Shown here in pieces: positions 9,473-17,459 of a stretch of DNA of 30,600 nt. The position numbers and the translations under genes were made by a program. Location of the stretch: assembly GCA_900545245.1 (NCBI GenBank), contig UQYV01000042.1:1-30600 (forward strand), read 5' to 3'. How positions within the stretch are numbered: the stretch's first letter is position 1; every line of letters begins with the position of its first letter. The notes below the pieces were generated by a model. It had not been told where the DNA came from, did not search any database, and saw nothing but the letters and a program-made list of their open reading frames with translations. The DNA is from an uncultured Bacteroidales bacterium (GTDB lineage: Bacteria; Bacteroidota; Bacteroidia; Bacteroidales; UBA932).

Positions 9473-10558
9473 TTATTTCTTGGAAACTCCGGTCATCTCC
9501 CGGATGAAATCCACTTCCTCCTGACTGTAAGGAGTTCCGTCAAGCCTGAATATATCGTGGAACCAGACTTTTGGCTCCGGATCTCCGGCCTTGCTCGTCC
9601 ATTGGAGGTGAAAGTTACACTTTCCTGCCGTAAGTCCAAAATTTATTGCACCCACATTGTATTTTTTCAGTATAGGCATGCACTCCTTGAAAGTGGATTT
9701 CGGCCTTCCCATATACTCCGTGCAGACGAGAGGACGATTGTACGGGAGCAGGAGTTTGATGAACTTCTCGAGATAGCCTGGCTCCTTGTAGCAGTGGAAG
9801 GAGATGATGTCGCTGTTTTCCCACACCCATGTCACGGTCGGCATCTGAGGGGTAAGCGAGCTTGGAATCTCCCAAATCGGAGCTGTGAGAGGCTGCGACG
9901 GATTGATTTCCCGTGCCCAACGGAAGGTTTCCTTCATCAGCGGAAGGGTCTTCTTCACGCCCCTTTGAGTGTTCTGAGGCTCGTTGTAGAGGCACCAGAA
10001 AAGGATGCGGTCGTCATTCTTATAGGTCTTGATTATGTCCTTGACCATCACCTCAAGCTCGTGCCACTTGGTCGGGTCATTGACAACCTCCGTCCCCGGA
10101 ACCATGCACCATTGAGAATTGTGAACGCCCTGGACGCTCTCAGGCTGTTTTCCAAGCTTCGGATTCTTGCACTTTCCGCCGTTGGTCCAGAAAGTGACGA
10201 TTGCACGTATATGGTGTTTCTCTATAATGCCGAGGAACTCCTCGAAGCGTGCCTTGAAGCCTTTAGGGTCGGCCGTATAGACGAGGTTGGAAAGGAATAC
10301 GCGGACGGTGTTGAACCCGAGTCCCTCTGCCCAGCCCATCTCCTTGTCCATCGTTGCCGGGTCGAATGTCTCCGCCTGCCACATTTCAATCTGGTTGATT
10401 GCCGTTGCGCACACATAGTCGCATCCTACAATCCAACCCTGCTTCGCCATCCATGCGTTGGCCTTTTCCTCGCTCCAACGCTCCGCCGGCTTCTTTGCAA
10501 AGCCAAGTGTCGCCGCGAGCGCGAACAATGTCATCGTAAGTAAAATCTTTCTCTTCAT
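9473..10558 (-). CDS. Secreted clan GH-A (GH5-like) glycoside hydrolase
   Basis: A 361-residue protein with signal peptide MKRKILLTMTLFALAATLGFA. The fold reads as a (beta/alpha)8 barrel of the cellulase-like group. LGFNTVRVFLSNLVY, the IEKHHIRAIVTFWTN strand and FWCLYNEPQNTQ supply the acid/base Glu193 (NEP). PLVCTEYMGRP supplies the nucleophile Glu281. Close homologues in Bacteroides are often labelled 1,4-beta-xylanase or cellulase-family hydrolase, but I cannot fix the substrate. The AINQIEMWQAETFDPATMDKE segment is characteristic of that group. There is no lipobox, so it is probably periplasmic or exported. It lies 98 nt upstream of the HTCS gene on the same strand. Confidence 0.85.
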   Translation of the reverse strand: MKRKILLTMTLFALAATLGFAKKPAERWSEEKANAWMAKQGWIVGCDYVCATAINQIEMWQAETFDPATMDKEMGWAEGLGFNTVRVFLSNLVYTADPKGFKARFEEFLGIIEKHHIRAIVTFWTNGGKCKNPKLGKQPESVQGVHNSQWCMVPGTEVVNDPTKWHELEVMVKDIIKTYKNDDRILFWCLYNEPQNTQRGVKKTLPLMKETFRWAREINPSQPLTAPIWEIPSSLTPQMPTVTWVWENSDIISFHCYKEPGYLEKFIKLLLPYNRPLVCTEYMGRPKSTFKECMPILKKYNVGAINFGLTAGKCNFHLQWTSKAGDPEPKVWFHDIFRLDGTPYSQEEVDFIREMTGVSKK

Positions 10559-10607
10559 ATTTCTGTATTATTCGATTATATATGTCTGTATTTTATGAAT
10601 CCAAGTC

Positions 10608-12221
10608 TCAATCAACGATGGAGAACGACACTGCTGTGACTTCCGGAGTTGCCCCAGTGTCCGCGCTTTTTCCGTTGCCCTTGTCCCAAAAATAGCAAGG
10701 CGCCTGATACTTGCCGCCGTCAACCCAAGGGAAGTCCCGTGTGACAGCCGCCGCGACATCGGCCTGAATAGAGCCGTCCGCACACTCGATGCGAATCTTG
10801 AGATAGCCGCTCTTTATTTCATTTTCAAGAGTCATCACTTCTGTTATGACCTTAGGCCCACAATTGAGAGAGAAAGTACACTCCATAGCCGTCTTGCCAT
10901 CGTAGCAAACCTCATTGTGCAGGTTGCAGGTCTTCCAATCCTCCCCGTCACGATATTTCAGATTCCAGAACACCGGCTGCTGACGGCCGTAGAACGGAGC
11001 TTTGAACTCCACTTTTGTCCCGGCAGCGAACTTTTTCACCGGGATAGTGAATTCGTAATAGTCGCCAGTCCATATTCCCTTGACACCACCTGTAGATATG
11101 TTGCCGGAGTTGACTGTTTCGCGCCACTGCTTAATACCGGAAGGATGTTCCGGAACGCTCACCTGATGCCACTCGGCGTATGCCTGCGGCTGGGCCATAC
11201 ATGACCAATAACCCTCTGAAATCCAACGCGGCTGGTTATCCTTGGTGAATCTCTTTACACCATCTACCTTGCTCACAGGGAAGAGCACAGGGAAATTCAC
11301 AGGTTCCACTCCGTCCCCGGAGGCAGAAATGGTCACATCTGCCACAGTCCCGGCTCCGATTGCCTTGCCCTCGTCGTTTTCCTGAGCAAGGAATACGGTC
11401 TCGAAGGACTTGCCGTTCACGTCGCTGAACTTTGCCTTGAAGCCTCCCTTAGGAGTTGTGAACGGAAGCACGGCCACTTTAACTTCGGTCTTTACAGCCT
11501 CAAGTTTCAGCCCTCCTTCCGGGAAATTCACCGTCAAAGTGCTTGACCGTCCGGTTGTTCCGAGAGTGAATTCTCCACTCGCGAAATCTACGCCACCCTC
11601 GCCTGCAAGCACAACTGACGCGCCGTCCTCGGCAGGGGATATTTCAATTGATTTCAATGTCGCCGGAACATTTTCCTCCACGATATCAATCGGGACGAGG
11701 AGATTCAGCACGGCGGCAGGAGTACTGAGTTCAAGTTCAATGTCCGGAATCACAGTCGTAACGCTCTTTGCAGCCCAAAGAGTAATGTAGGAGCCCACAC
11801 CTGCTGCATATTCCTGAACTGCGGGAATCTTCACGGCGACCGTCTCCCCTATCGTCTCCGCCGCAGGTGACACGGCACGAAAACGGAAATTGTGGTCTCC
11901 GGAAAGAGCCGTCACCGCGTCCTCATCGGAAGCCTTTACGAGCTGCCATTTTTTGTACTTCTCTGTTTCTACAAAACTTTCATCCAGGACACGGAAGTCA
12001 GAGACCGGTTTCCCGTTCATCTTCACGTCAGACTCGCCACCTCTCGTGCAAGTCGCCGCAATGGAGAATGTCGTACCCGCCGGAAGCTCTATTCCTGATG
12101 TCTTTACGGAGAAATTTACGTCAATCGTCTCGAAATCAAGAGTCTTGTTGTTGTCCTTGTTAGGCTGACAGCCGGCCGCAAGAAGCGCCGCGGACAACAA
12201 TATCATTCCTTTCCTTTTCAT
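10608..12221 (-). CDS. PUL surface lipoprotein: fimbrillin-like N-terminus, unassigned beta-rich C-terminus
   Basis: A 537-residue lipoprotein. The ATG at 12221 was chosen over an in-frame ATG 11 codons upstream because MKRKGMILLSAALLAAGC is a complete lipoprotein signal ending at Cys18. Residues ~25-300 are low-complexity beta-strand sequence (ELPAGTTFSIAATCTRG; SSTLTVNFPEGGLKLEAV; TTPKGGFKAKFSDVNG) resembling fimbrillin/Mfa-like or Ig-like modules. The last ~210 residues form a distinct domain rich in Trp, Tyr and Cys (GYWSCMAQPQAYAEWHQVSV; GIWTGDYYEFTIPVKKF; PVFWNLKYRDGEDWKTC; RDFPWVDGGKYQAPCYFWD), which suggests a jelly-roll carbohydrate-binding module. First gene of the PUL operon, so it may be a SusE/SGBP-like glycan-binding protein; that role is inferred from position. 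Confidence 0.65.
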   Translation of the reverse strand: MKRKGMILLSAALLAAGCQPNKDNNKTLDFETIDVNFSVKTSGIELPAGTTFSIAATCTRGGESDVKMNGKPVSDFRVLDESFVETEKYKKWQLVKASDEDAVTALSGDHNFRFRAVSPAAETIGETVAVKIPAVQEYAAGVGSYITLWAAKSVTTVIPDIELELSTPAAVLNLLVPIDIVEENVPATLKSIEISPAEDGASVVLAGEGGVDFASGEFTLGTTGRSSTLTVNFPEGGLKLEAVKTEVKVAVLPFTTPKGGFKAKFSDVNGKSFETVFLAQENDEGKAIGAGTVADVTISASGDGVEPVNFPVLFPVSKVDGVKRFTKDNQPRWISEGYWSCMAQPQAYAEWHQVSVPEHPSGIKQWRETVNSGNISTGGVKGIWTGDYYEFTIPVKKFAAGTKVEFKAPFYGRQQPVFWNLKYRDGEDWKTCNLHNEVCYDGKTAMECTFSLNCGPKVITEVMTLENEIKSGYLKIRIECADGSIQADVAAAVTRDFPWVDGGKYQAPCYFWDKGNGKSADTGATPEVTAVSFSIVD

Positions 12222-12400
12222 TTCAGTTATCTGTTTTATAGTGTTTTTCCGCAAATATCGCCTTTCTTCGATTTCGAGGATAGAACAAAAAATTCAAACT
12301 ATAAAAATCCTGCCTCTAAATTTTTTCACAAACCTTTTTGCGCCTAAGAAACCCTCAAAAATACCTATAAATTGGGATATGGATTTGCATTCATTTTTAA

Positions 12401-12408
12401 TATCTTTG
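12401..12408 (+). promoter_or_regulatory. -7 promoter element of feoAB
   Basis: TATCTTTG matches the Bacteroidota TAnnTTTG consensus and lies 27 nt before the feoAB ATG. A TTTG at 12384-12387 is only 13 nt upstream, closer than the usual ~19, so the -33 box is uncertain. The surrounding 214-bp region is the divergent promoter between the PUL and the iron transporter genes. I saw no Fur-box palindrome there. Confidence 0.6.
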
Positions 12409-12435
12409 CGGCGCAAATGTAAGGCTCCTTCATTT

Positions 12436-15003
12436 ATGAAACTTTCGGATTTGAAAACAGGAGAAACAGCCGTTGTTGTAAAGATTAGCGGACACGGCAG
12501 TTTCAGGAAAAGAATTACCGAGATGGGATTCGTCAAGGGCAGCAGGGTGAAGGTCATTCTGAATGCTCCTCTACGTGATCCGATTGAATATGAAATTATC
12601 GGCTACAAGATTTCCCTGCGTCGCGAAGAGGCGGAGAAGATTGAAGTTCTGACCCGCGAAGAGGCAAGGGAGATGCTCAAGAAGAATCCCGAGGCGTTCG
12701 GCCCGTCCCAGCCACGCAGGGCGATAGAGGCAGATGAGTGCGAAGACACGAAAAAATATAATCCTCAATGTTCTAATTCGACGGGAGAGGACATTTCCGG
12801 ACAGGACAATGACCCGGAGTTCTCGGACGACGAAATAAAGGCGTTGGTTGACAAAAAAAGAAAGTCAATCAGGGTGGCTCTCGTCGGAAACCCCAACTGC
12901 GGCAAGACTTCGCTCTTCAACATAGCAGCAAACGCCCACGAGCATGTGGGAAACTATAGCGGAGTGACGGTGGATGCGAAGGAAGGCGTATTCGAACACG
13001 GAGGATATTCATTCACACTCGTCGATTTGCCGGGCACATATTCGCTGTCCGCATACAGCCCCGAAGAACTCTATGTGAGGAAAAACCTCATAGACGAGAC
13101 ACCGGACGTGGTCATCAACGTCATCGATGCATCGAACCTTCAGCGGAATCTCTACCTGACGACACAGGTCATAGACATGAACCTTAGGATGGTGGTCGCG
13201 CTGAACATGTATGACGAGCTCAAGGCAAGCGGCGATCAGCTGGACATCAAGCAGTTGGGCTATCTGCTCGGGCTTCCGATTGTGCCGACAATCAGCCGCA
13301 CGGGCGAGGGTATCGAAAAGCTCTTCGACACGGTAATCGCTGTCTATGAACACAATACACCGGAACTTTCGCGTCACATCCACATCAACCACGGGCCGGA
13401 GCTTGAGCAGAGTATCGACCGCATCAAACTGATTCTTCAGAAAAACGACAAAATCCGTCAGAAGTATTCGACGCGCTACCTCGCGATTAAGTATCTCGAA
13501 AACGACAGCGACATCGCCAAGGTTGTGGAAGCCCTCCCGGAACGCGACGAAATCATAGCGGCACGATTCGAGGAGCAGAAGAGGCTGAAGGATATGCTCG
13601 GCGTATCGGCCGAGACGGCTATTGTGGAGGCGAAGTATGCGTTCATCCAGGGCGCACTCGCCGAAACATGGAAACGCAACGACAAGAAGCGCGAGCAGAA
13701 GACACTTTCGGAGAAGATTGACGCGGTGGTTACGGACAAGTGGCTGGCATTCCCGATTTTCCTCGTGCTGCTGTTCATCGTGTTCCAAGGCACGTTCACA
13801 CTCGGAGCCTATCCGGTGGACTGGATTCAGTGGTGCGTGGACAAATTCGGCGAGATGGTCAGAGGCTTTATGGGAGAGTGGTGGCTGAGAGATTTGATTG
13901 TGGATGGAATTATAGGAGGAGTGGGCAGCGTGCTGGTTTTCCTCCCGAACATCCTGCTTCTCTATCTTTTCATTTCACTGCTTGAGGATTCGGGATATAT
14001 GGCGCGGGCGGCGTTCATTATGGACAGGATGATGCACAAGATGGGGCTGCACGGAAAGTCGTTTATCCCTATGATTATGGGATTCGGCTGTAATGTGCCG
14101 GCAATAATGGCGACTCGCACCATCGAATCGCGCAAGAGCCGCCTGCTGACGATTCTCGTGATTCCGTTCATGTCCTGCTCCGGCAGGCTTCCGGTCTACA
14201 TCCTTCTGACTGCGGCATTTTTCCCGCATCATGCCGGCCTCGTCCTGCTCGGTCTCTATGTACTCGGCATCGCGCTCGCGGTCATCAGCGCACGGGGACT
14301 CAGCCATTTCATCAAGGATGACGATCTCCCGTTCGTGATGGAACTGCCGCCTTACAGGATTCCGACGGCAAAGGCCGTGTTCAGACACACTTGGGAGAAG
14401 TGCAAGGAGTATCTCTCCAAAATCGGAGGGGTGATACTCGTTTGCTCGATTGCCATCTGGTTTTTGAGTTATTTCCCGAACCACGACAAGTACTCCACTG
14501 CCGAGGAGCAGCAGGAGAACTCCTTCCTCGGCTATCTCGGAAAGGCCGTGGAGCCGGCTCTTGCCCCTCTTGGCTTTGACTGGAAGATGGACATCGGCAT
14601 CCTTTCCGGAATCGGAGCCAAGGAGCTGATTGTCAGCACACTCGGCATTATGTACAGCGAGGACGATGCAGCCGGTTCAGCAACTGTTCAGGCTAATATT
14701 CAAGAAGCCGAATCCGAAGGCACTCAAGAAGCCGACTCCGAAGGCACTCAAGAAGCCGTTTCAGCCGACGCCCCAGAGAACACCAGCCACCTTCAGAAGG
14801 CACTCCAGAAGCACACGACTCCGGCCGGCGCCCTCGCCTATCTGGTATTCATCCTGCTCTACCTCCCGTGCATAGCAACCTTCTTCGCCATCCGTCACGA
14901 GGCCGGCAGCTGGAAATGGGCCTTCCTCTCTGCAGCAATGACCCTCGCCCTCGCCTGGCTCTTCTCCTTTGCCACCTTCCGCCTCTTCAGTCTCATCCTA
15001 TAG
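12436..15003 (+). CDS. feoB: FeoAB ferrous iron transporter (FeoA-FeoB fusion)
   Basis: An 855-residue inner-membrane Fe(II) uptake protein. The ATG at 12436 was chosen because it begins the FeoA domain (MKLSDLKTGETAVVVKISG, residues 1-~75, SH3-like) and lies just after the -7 element; the open frame extends upstream without similarity to anything. After an acidic linker comes the G domain: GNPNCGKTS (151-159), switch GVTVDA, DLPG (197-200), NMYD and SRTGEG. The membrane part has the Gate motifs with GFGCNVPAIMATRTIE and PFMSCSGRLPVYILL. FeoA-FeoB fusions are usual in Bacteroidota. No separate feoC is present. One loop near the C-terminus carries 8-residue tandem repeats (see repeat at 14701). 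Confidence 0.97.
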   Translation: MKLSDLKTGETAVVVKISGHGSFRKRITEMGFVKGSRVKVILNAPLRDPIEYEIIGYKISLRREEAEKIEVLTREEAREMLKKNPEAFGPSQPRRAIEADECEDTKKYNPQCSNSTGEDISGQDNDPEFSDDEIKALVDKKRKSIRVALVGNPNCGKTSLFNIAANAHEHVGNYSGVTVDAKEGVFEHGGYSFTLVDLPGTYSLSAYSPEELYVRKNLIDETPDVVINVIDASNLQRNLYLTTQVIDMNLRMVVALNMYDELKASGDQLDIKQLGYLLGLPIVPTISRTGEGIEKLFDTVIAVYEHNTPELSRHIHINHGPELEQSIDRIKLILQKNDKIRQKYSTRYLAIKYLENDSDIAKVVEALPERDEIIAARFEEQKRLKDMLGVSAETAIVEAKYAFIQGALAETWKRNDKKREQKTLSEKIDAVVTDKWLAFPIFLVLLFIVFQGTFTLGAYPVDWIQWCVDKFGEMVRGFMGEWWLRDLIVDGIIGGVGSVLVFLPNILLLYLFISLLEDSGYMARAAFIMDRMMHKMGLHGKSFIPMIMGFGCNVPAIMATRTIESRKSRLLTILVIPFMSCSGRLPVYILLTAAFFPHHAGLVLLGLYVLGIALAVISARGLSHFIKDDDLPFVMELPPYRIPTAKAVFRHTWEKCKEYLSKIGGVILVCSIAIWFLSYFPNHDKYSTAEEQQENSFLGYLGKAVEPALAPLGFDWKMDIGILSGIGAKELIVSTLGIMYSEDDAAGSATVQANIQEAESEGTQEADSEGTQEAVSADAPENTSHLQKALQKHTTPAGALAYLVFILLYLPCIATFFAIRHEAGSWKWAFLSAAMTLALAWLFSFATFRLFSLIL
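14701..14766 (+). repeat. 24-bp in-frame tandem repeat inside feoAB
   Basis: Two 24-bp units (14701-14724 and 14725-14748) differ by one base and are followed by a partial third. They encode QEAESEGT, QEADSEGT and QEAVSA at residues 756 onward, in a polar loop between two membrane segments of FeoB. The unit is a multiple of three, so copy-number change would alter loop length without shifting the frame. Confidence 0.9.
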
Positions 15004-15017
15004 GCGCCCAGCGGTCA

Positions 15018-15114
15018 GATAACTCGCGGAATCGCATAAAAAATTCGAGATTCCGCGAACAATTTTCCGATAACTCGCGGAATCGAGCAAAAAAACTGCG
15101 ATTCCGCGAGTTAT
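15018..15114. repeat. Two hairpins sharing a 17-bp repeated arm, downstream of feoAB
   Basis: The 17-mer GATAACTCGCGGAATCG occurs at 15018-15034 and again at 15069-15085, 51 bp apart. Each copy is followed by an inverted copy of itself. The first gives a 10-bp stem (15024-15033 with 15049-15058); the second gives a perfect 16-bp stem (15070-15085 with 15099-15114) around a 13-nt A-rich loop. TATTTT follows, so the second hairpin may serve as a feoAB terminator, but the T run is weak. The doubled arm looks more like a REP-type extragenic repeat. Confidence 0.8.
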
Positions 15115-15279
15115 TTTACGCAACGAACGGAGTATTTGTAATTCCAGGAAGCTTTGTCATAAATATAAGGGTCGGATTTGCCGAAATGGCATTAAGAGGC
15201 TTCTAACGCCCACTGTGGGGTATTGAGAATGCAAATTTCGTAAAAGTACACGAATCGGACGAAAATTTGGGCAAAAAAT

Positions 15280-15310
15280 TTTGCAGGAATACAATTTATG
15301 TCTATCTTTG
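15280..15310 (+). promoter_or_regulatory. Promoter of tRNA-Leu
   Basis: TTTG at 15280-15283, a 19-nt gap and TATCTTTG at 15303-15310 match the Bacteroidota sigma-A consensus well. The -7 element ends 17 nt before the mature tRNA 5' end. Confidence 0.85.
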
Positions 15311-15327
15311 CAGTCCCAAATTCAAAG

Positions 15328-15411
15328 GCGGATGTGGCGAAATGGTAGACGCGCTACTTTGAGGGGGTAGTGGGAGTTTTTCCTGTGCGAGTTCGAGTCT
15401 CGCCATCCGCA
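15328..15411 (+). tRNA. tRNA-Leu (anticodon GAG)
   Basis: The acceptor stem GCGGATG (15328-15334) pairs with CATCCGC (15404-15410), followed by the discriminator A. The D arm has AAATGGTAGAC. The anticodon stem CTACT/GGTAG encloses the loop TTGAGGG, giving anticodon GAG (reads CUC/CUU). A long variable arm with GGGAGTTTTTCCT is typical of tRNA-Leu, and the T arm is GCGAG-TTCGAGT-CTCGC. CCA is not encoded. It is 84 nt long. Confidence 0.96.
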
Positions 15412-15419
15412 CGAAAAAA

Positions 15420-15446
15420 GACGACTGAATTTCAGCCGTCTTTTTT
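15420..15446 (+). terminator. Rho-independent terminator of tRNA-Leu
   Basis: GACG-A-CTGA / ATT / TCAG-C-CGTC forms a stem with one internal mismatch, preceded by six A and followed by six T. It begins 9 nt after the tRNA. The flanking A and T runs mean it could also work on the opposite strand. Confidence 0.92.
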
Positions 15447-15533
15447 GTTGTATTTCGACTGATGTCTGCCTCCAATCGCCGTAAAAAGTAAAATATTTTC
15501 GGCTCATTTCTTCGTTTTGTGCCGAATTTGTTT

Positions 15534-15541
15534 TATTTTTG
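15534..15541 (+). promoter_or_regulatory. -7 promoter element of the abiE cassette
   Basis: TATTTTTG matches TAnnTTTG and lies 18 nt before the abiEi ATG. A TTTG at 15516-15519 is 14 nt upstream, shorter than ideal for a -33 box. This implies a leader of only about 10-12 nt. Confidence 0.55.
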
Positions 15542-15559
15542 CATCAAATCAATGCCACC

Positions 15560-16297
15560 ATGCAGATAAGTGACAACATAATCAACTACGCAACGATTCA
15601 CCGCGGCCCTTTCAAAAAGAAAGAGCTTGCGGAATATCTGCGTAGCAGCAGTGGCATTAACGATGCCAGCCTCACAACCCTTCTGGCCCGGCTCGTGGCC
15701 ACCGGCCGCCTGGTCAAGACCGGATGGGGAGAATACGCTTTGCCCCAAGATAGAAAAGACAAGTGGGTAATCCTCCCGCAGCCTGAAACGGCCGACCTGG
15801 CCCGCAGCCTGAAACAGCGTTACCCGCTTGCCGACTTCTGCGTCTGGGACGCCGCCAGTGTCGTACCATATATGCTGCACGTTCCCAACGTCAAGATGAC
15901 CATTGTCGATGTCGAGCGCTTCCTGTTGCAGACCTTTTTCGACGCCATCCGTGAAATGCATCCGGACACAGCCGTCCTCCTCAGGCCCAGCAAAGAAGAT
16001 TATTACAAATACGGCTCCGGCAAGGACTGCATCGTAGTGAACCCACTTTACACGGAATCCCCGCTGGAGACCATAGAGGGAACCGTAGTCCCCGCCGCCG
16101 AGAAAGTCCTTGTGGACATCGCCGTCAATCAGGAATTCGATTACCTCCAGGGCTCCGAAGTATTCACCATCTATGAAAAAGTCCTACGGGACTGCCGCAT
16201 CTCCATGCCAAAACTCCAGCGTTACGCCCGCCGTCGCAGATGCGGCGAAAGAATCCTGACCATTCTCAACAATATAGACTTCCAGAACAATGATTAG
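15560..16297 (+). CDS. abiEi: AbiEi-type antitoxin / transcriptional regulator of the type IV TA system
   Basis: 245 aa from the ATG at 15560. An in-frame TTG at 15539 overlaps the -7 box and was rejected. The N-terminal ~70 residues form a winged helix typical of AbiEi antitoxins (IHRGPFKKKELAEYLR; ASLTTLLARLVATGRLVKTGWGEYAL). The C-terminal domain (about 75-245) is less familiar; I think it belongs to the Bacteroidota group annotated DUF6577, but could not check. AbiEi proteins repress their own promoter and neutralise the toxin by acting on its activity or effects rather than by tight binding. The stop overlaps the toxin ATG by 8 nt, the standard coupling. Codons end often in C, unlike the neighbouring minus-strand gene, hinting at acquisition. 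Confidence 0.85.
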   Translation: MQISDNIINYATIHRGPFKKKELAEYLRSSSGINDASLTTLLARLVATGRLVKTGWGEYALPQDRKDKWVILPQPETADLARSLKQRYPLADFCVWDAASVVPYMLHVPNVKMTIVDVERFLLQTFFDAIREMHPDTAVLLRPSKEDYYKYGSGKDCIVVNPLYTESPLETIEGTVVPAAEKVLVDIAVNQEFDYLQGSEVFTIYEKVLRDCRISMPKLQRYARRRRCGERILTILNNIDFQNND

Positions 16298-17360
16298 CCC
16301 CGAAAGCCGCACCAAAGCGTGGATTGAATCCCTGCGCTCCCAATATCCCAACATCAAGGACGTAGCCCTCCTTGAGAAATCCATCCGCGCCTTCTCCCTG
16401 CTGGAATCCCTCAAACTCTCCGGCTGCCCCTTCATCTTCAAAGGCGGCACGGCCCTGATGCTCCACCTGGGCAGTTCCCGGCGACTCTCCATCGACGTGG
16501 ATATCGTCTGCCCGCCCGGCCTGGACATCAAAGAATACCTGGGAAAGAATGCGGAGGCTTACGGATTCACTGGCGTCAAAGAGGTAGAGCACATTTCCCG
16601 CACGGGAGTTCCCAAGTCCCATGCCGAATACAAATACGAAGTCTCCTATCCTGCAGGGCATCCCAACGATACCATTCTCCTGGACGTCCTGTATGAGAAC
16701 GTAGGCTACAACAAGGTCGTGGGCCTTCCCATCGCCGGCCCGCTGCTCAAGACCGAGGGAGCTCCAATTATGGTCCAATGCCCCAGTATGGAAGATATGC
16801 TCGGCGACAAACTCACTGCCTTCGCACCCCACACCACCGGCATTCCGTTCTTTAAGGGTGAAAAGCCCTTTTCGATGGAGATTATGAAGCAACTCTTCGA
16901 CGTCAGCTCCATCCTGGACCGCGTGGATGATCTGTCCATTGTCAGGAAGACCTTCCGGAACATCGCCCCCATTGAACTAGGTTACCGTGGGCTGGACCAC
17001 CTCACGCCCGAAGATGTACTGGACGATGCCTACAATACCGCGCTCAACATCTGCCTCCACGGCGGTCTCTCCCGCGAGGAATATCAGTGGCTGACAGCTG
17101 GTTCGCACCGTGTGGACGGTTTCATCATCATCGAGAGCTATTCCATGGAAAAGGCCGTACGCGATGCCGCCAAAGTCGCATACCTCACCCGGCTCATCCG
17201 GCACGGCGTCAATACCGTCGCTCATTACAGCCCCGAAATGGACGCGTCTCTGATTCCCCAGACTATCGAAGACCTGTCCCTTAACAAACTGAACCGCATC
17301 AAGAAGATAAGCCTGGAAGCCTTCTTCTACCTGAAGCAGCTGGAGCAGTTGCAGAAATAA
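16290..17360 (+). CDS. abiEii: AbiEii/AbiGii-family nucleotidyltransferase toxin
   Basis: A 356-residue DNA polymerase-beta-like nucleotidyltransferase. The N-terminal catalytic region shows FKGGTALML (Gly52-Gly53-Thr54) and RRLSIDVDIV with metal-binding Asp69 and Asp71. CPSMEDMLGDKLTAFAP follows (~168-184), a conserved second motif of the family. In AbiE systems this enzyme is a bacteriostatic toxin; related enzymes modify tRNA, and the system aborts phage infection. It overlaps abiEi by 8 nt. The C-terminal part (~260-356) is helical and ends in FFYLKQLEQLQK. All visible catalytic residues are intact, so the toxin is probably active. Slightly longer than the common ~300 aa. Confidence 0.92.
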   Translation: MISPESRTKAWIESLRSQYPNIKDVALLEKSIRAFSLLESLKLSGCPFIFKGGTALMLHLGSSRRLSIDVDIVCPPGLDIKEYLGKNAEAYGFTGVKEVEHISRTGVPKSHAEYKYEVSYPAGHPNDTILLDVLYENVGYNKVVGLPIAGPLLKTEGAPIMVQCPSMEDMLGDKLTAFAPHTTGIPFFKGEKPFSMEIMKQLFDVSSILDRVDDLSIVRKTFRNIAPIELGYRGLDHLTPEDVLDDAYNTALNICLHGGLSREEYQWLTAGSHRVDGFIIIESYSMEKAVRDAAKVAYLTRLIRHGVNTVAHYSPEMDASLIPQTIEDLSLNKLNRIKKISLEAFFYLKQLEQLQK

Positions 17361-17363
17361 CTT

Positions 17364-17438
17364 ATGAAAAAAACTGTAGAATCTATTCCGCAATTTACCT
17401 ATCTCTGCCTCAAATACAGAAAACATGGAGAGGCTTGA
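17364..17438 (+). CDS. Possible 24-codon ORF or gene remnant after abiEii
   Basis: An ATG 3 nt after the abiEii stop opens a 24-codon frame (MKKTVESIPQFTYLCLKYRK, then HGEA) ending in TGA. The tight spacing is what a third operon gene would have, and the sequence reads like the start of a larger protein rather than a complete small one. It has no recognised family, so it may be chance or the truncated head of a lost gene. Confidence 0.25.
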   Translation: MKKTVESIPQFTYLCLKYRKHGEA

Positions 17439-17459
17439 GACTGATAAGCTTTACTTGCC

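Larger units (their letters stand above)
15004..15327. other. Intergenic region between feoAB and tRNA-Leu
   Basis: This 324-bp stretch has no credible gene. Its first 120 bp hold two related hairpins (15018-15058 and 15069-15114). The last 50 bp hold the tRNA promoter. From about 15121 to 15278 I see only unstructured AT-leaning sequence, and the open frames crossing it are continuations of frames antisense or out of frame to feoAB. Confidence 0.7.

Noticed and set aside
9449..10543. 364-codon plus-strand frame opposite the glycosidase gene
   Set aside because: The minus-strand protein has a signal peptide and catalytic motifs; the plus-strand translation is low-complexity and unrecognisable.
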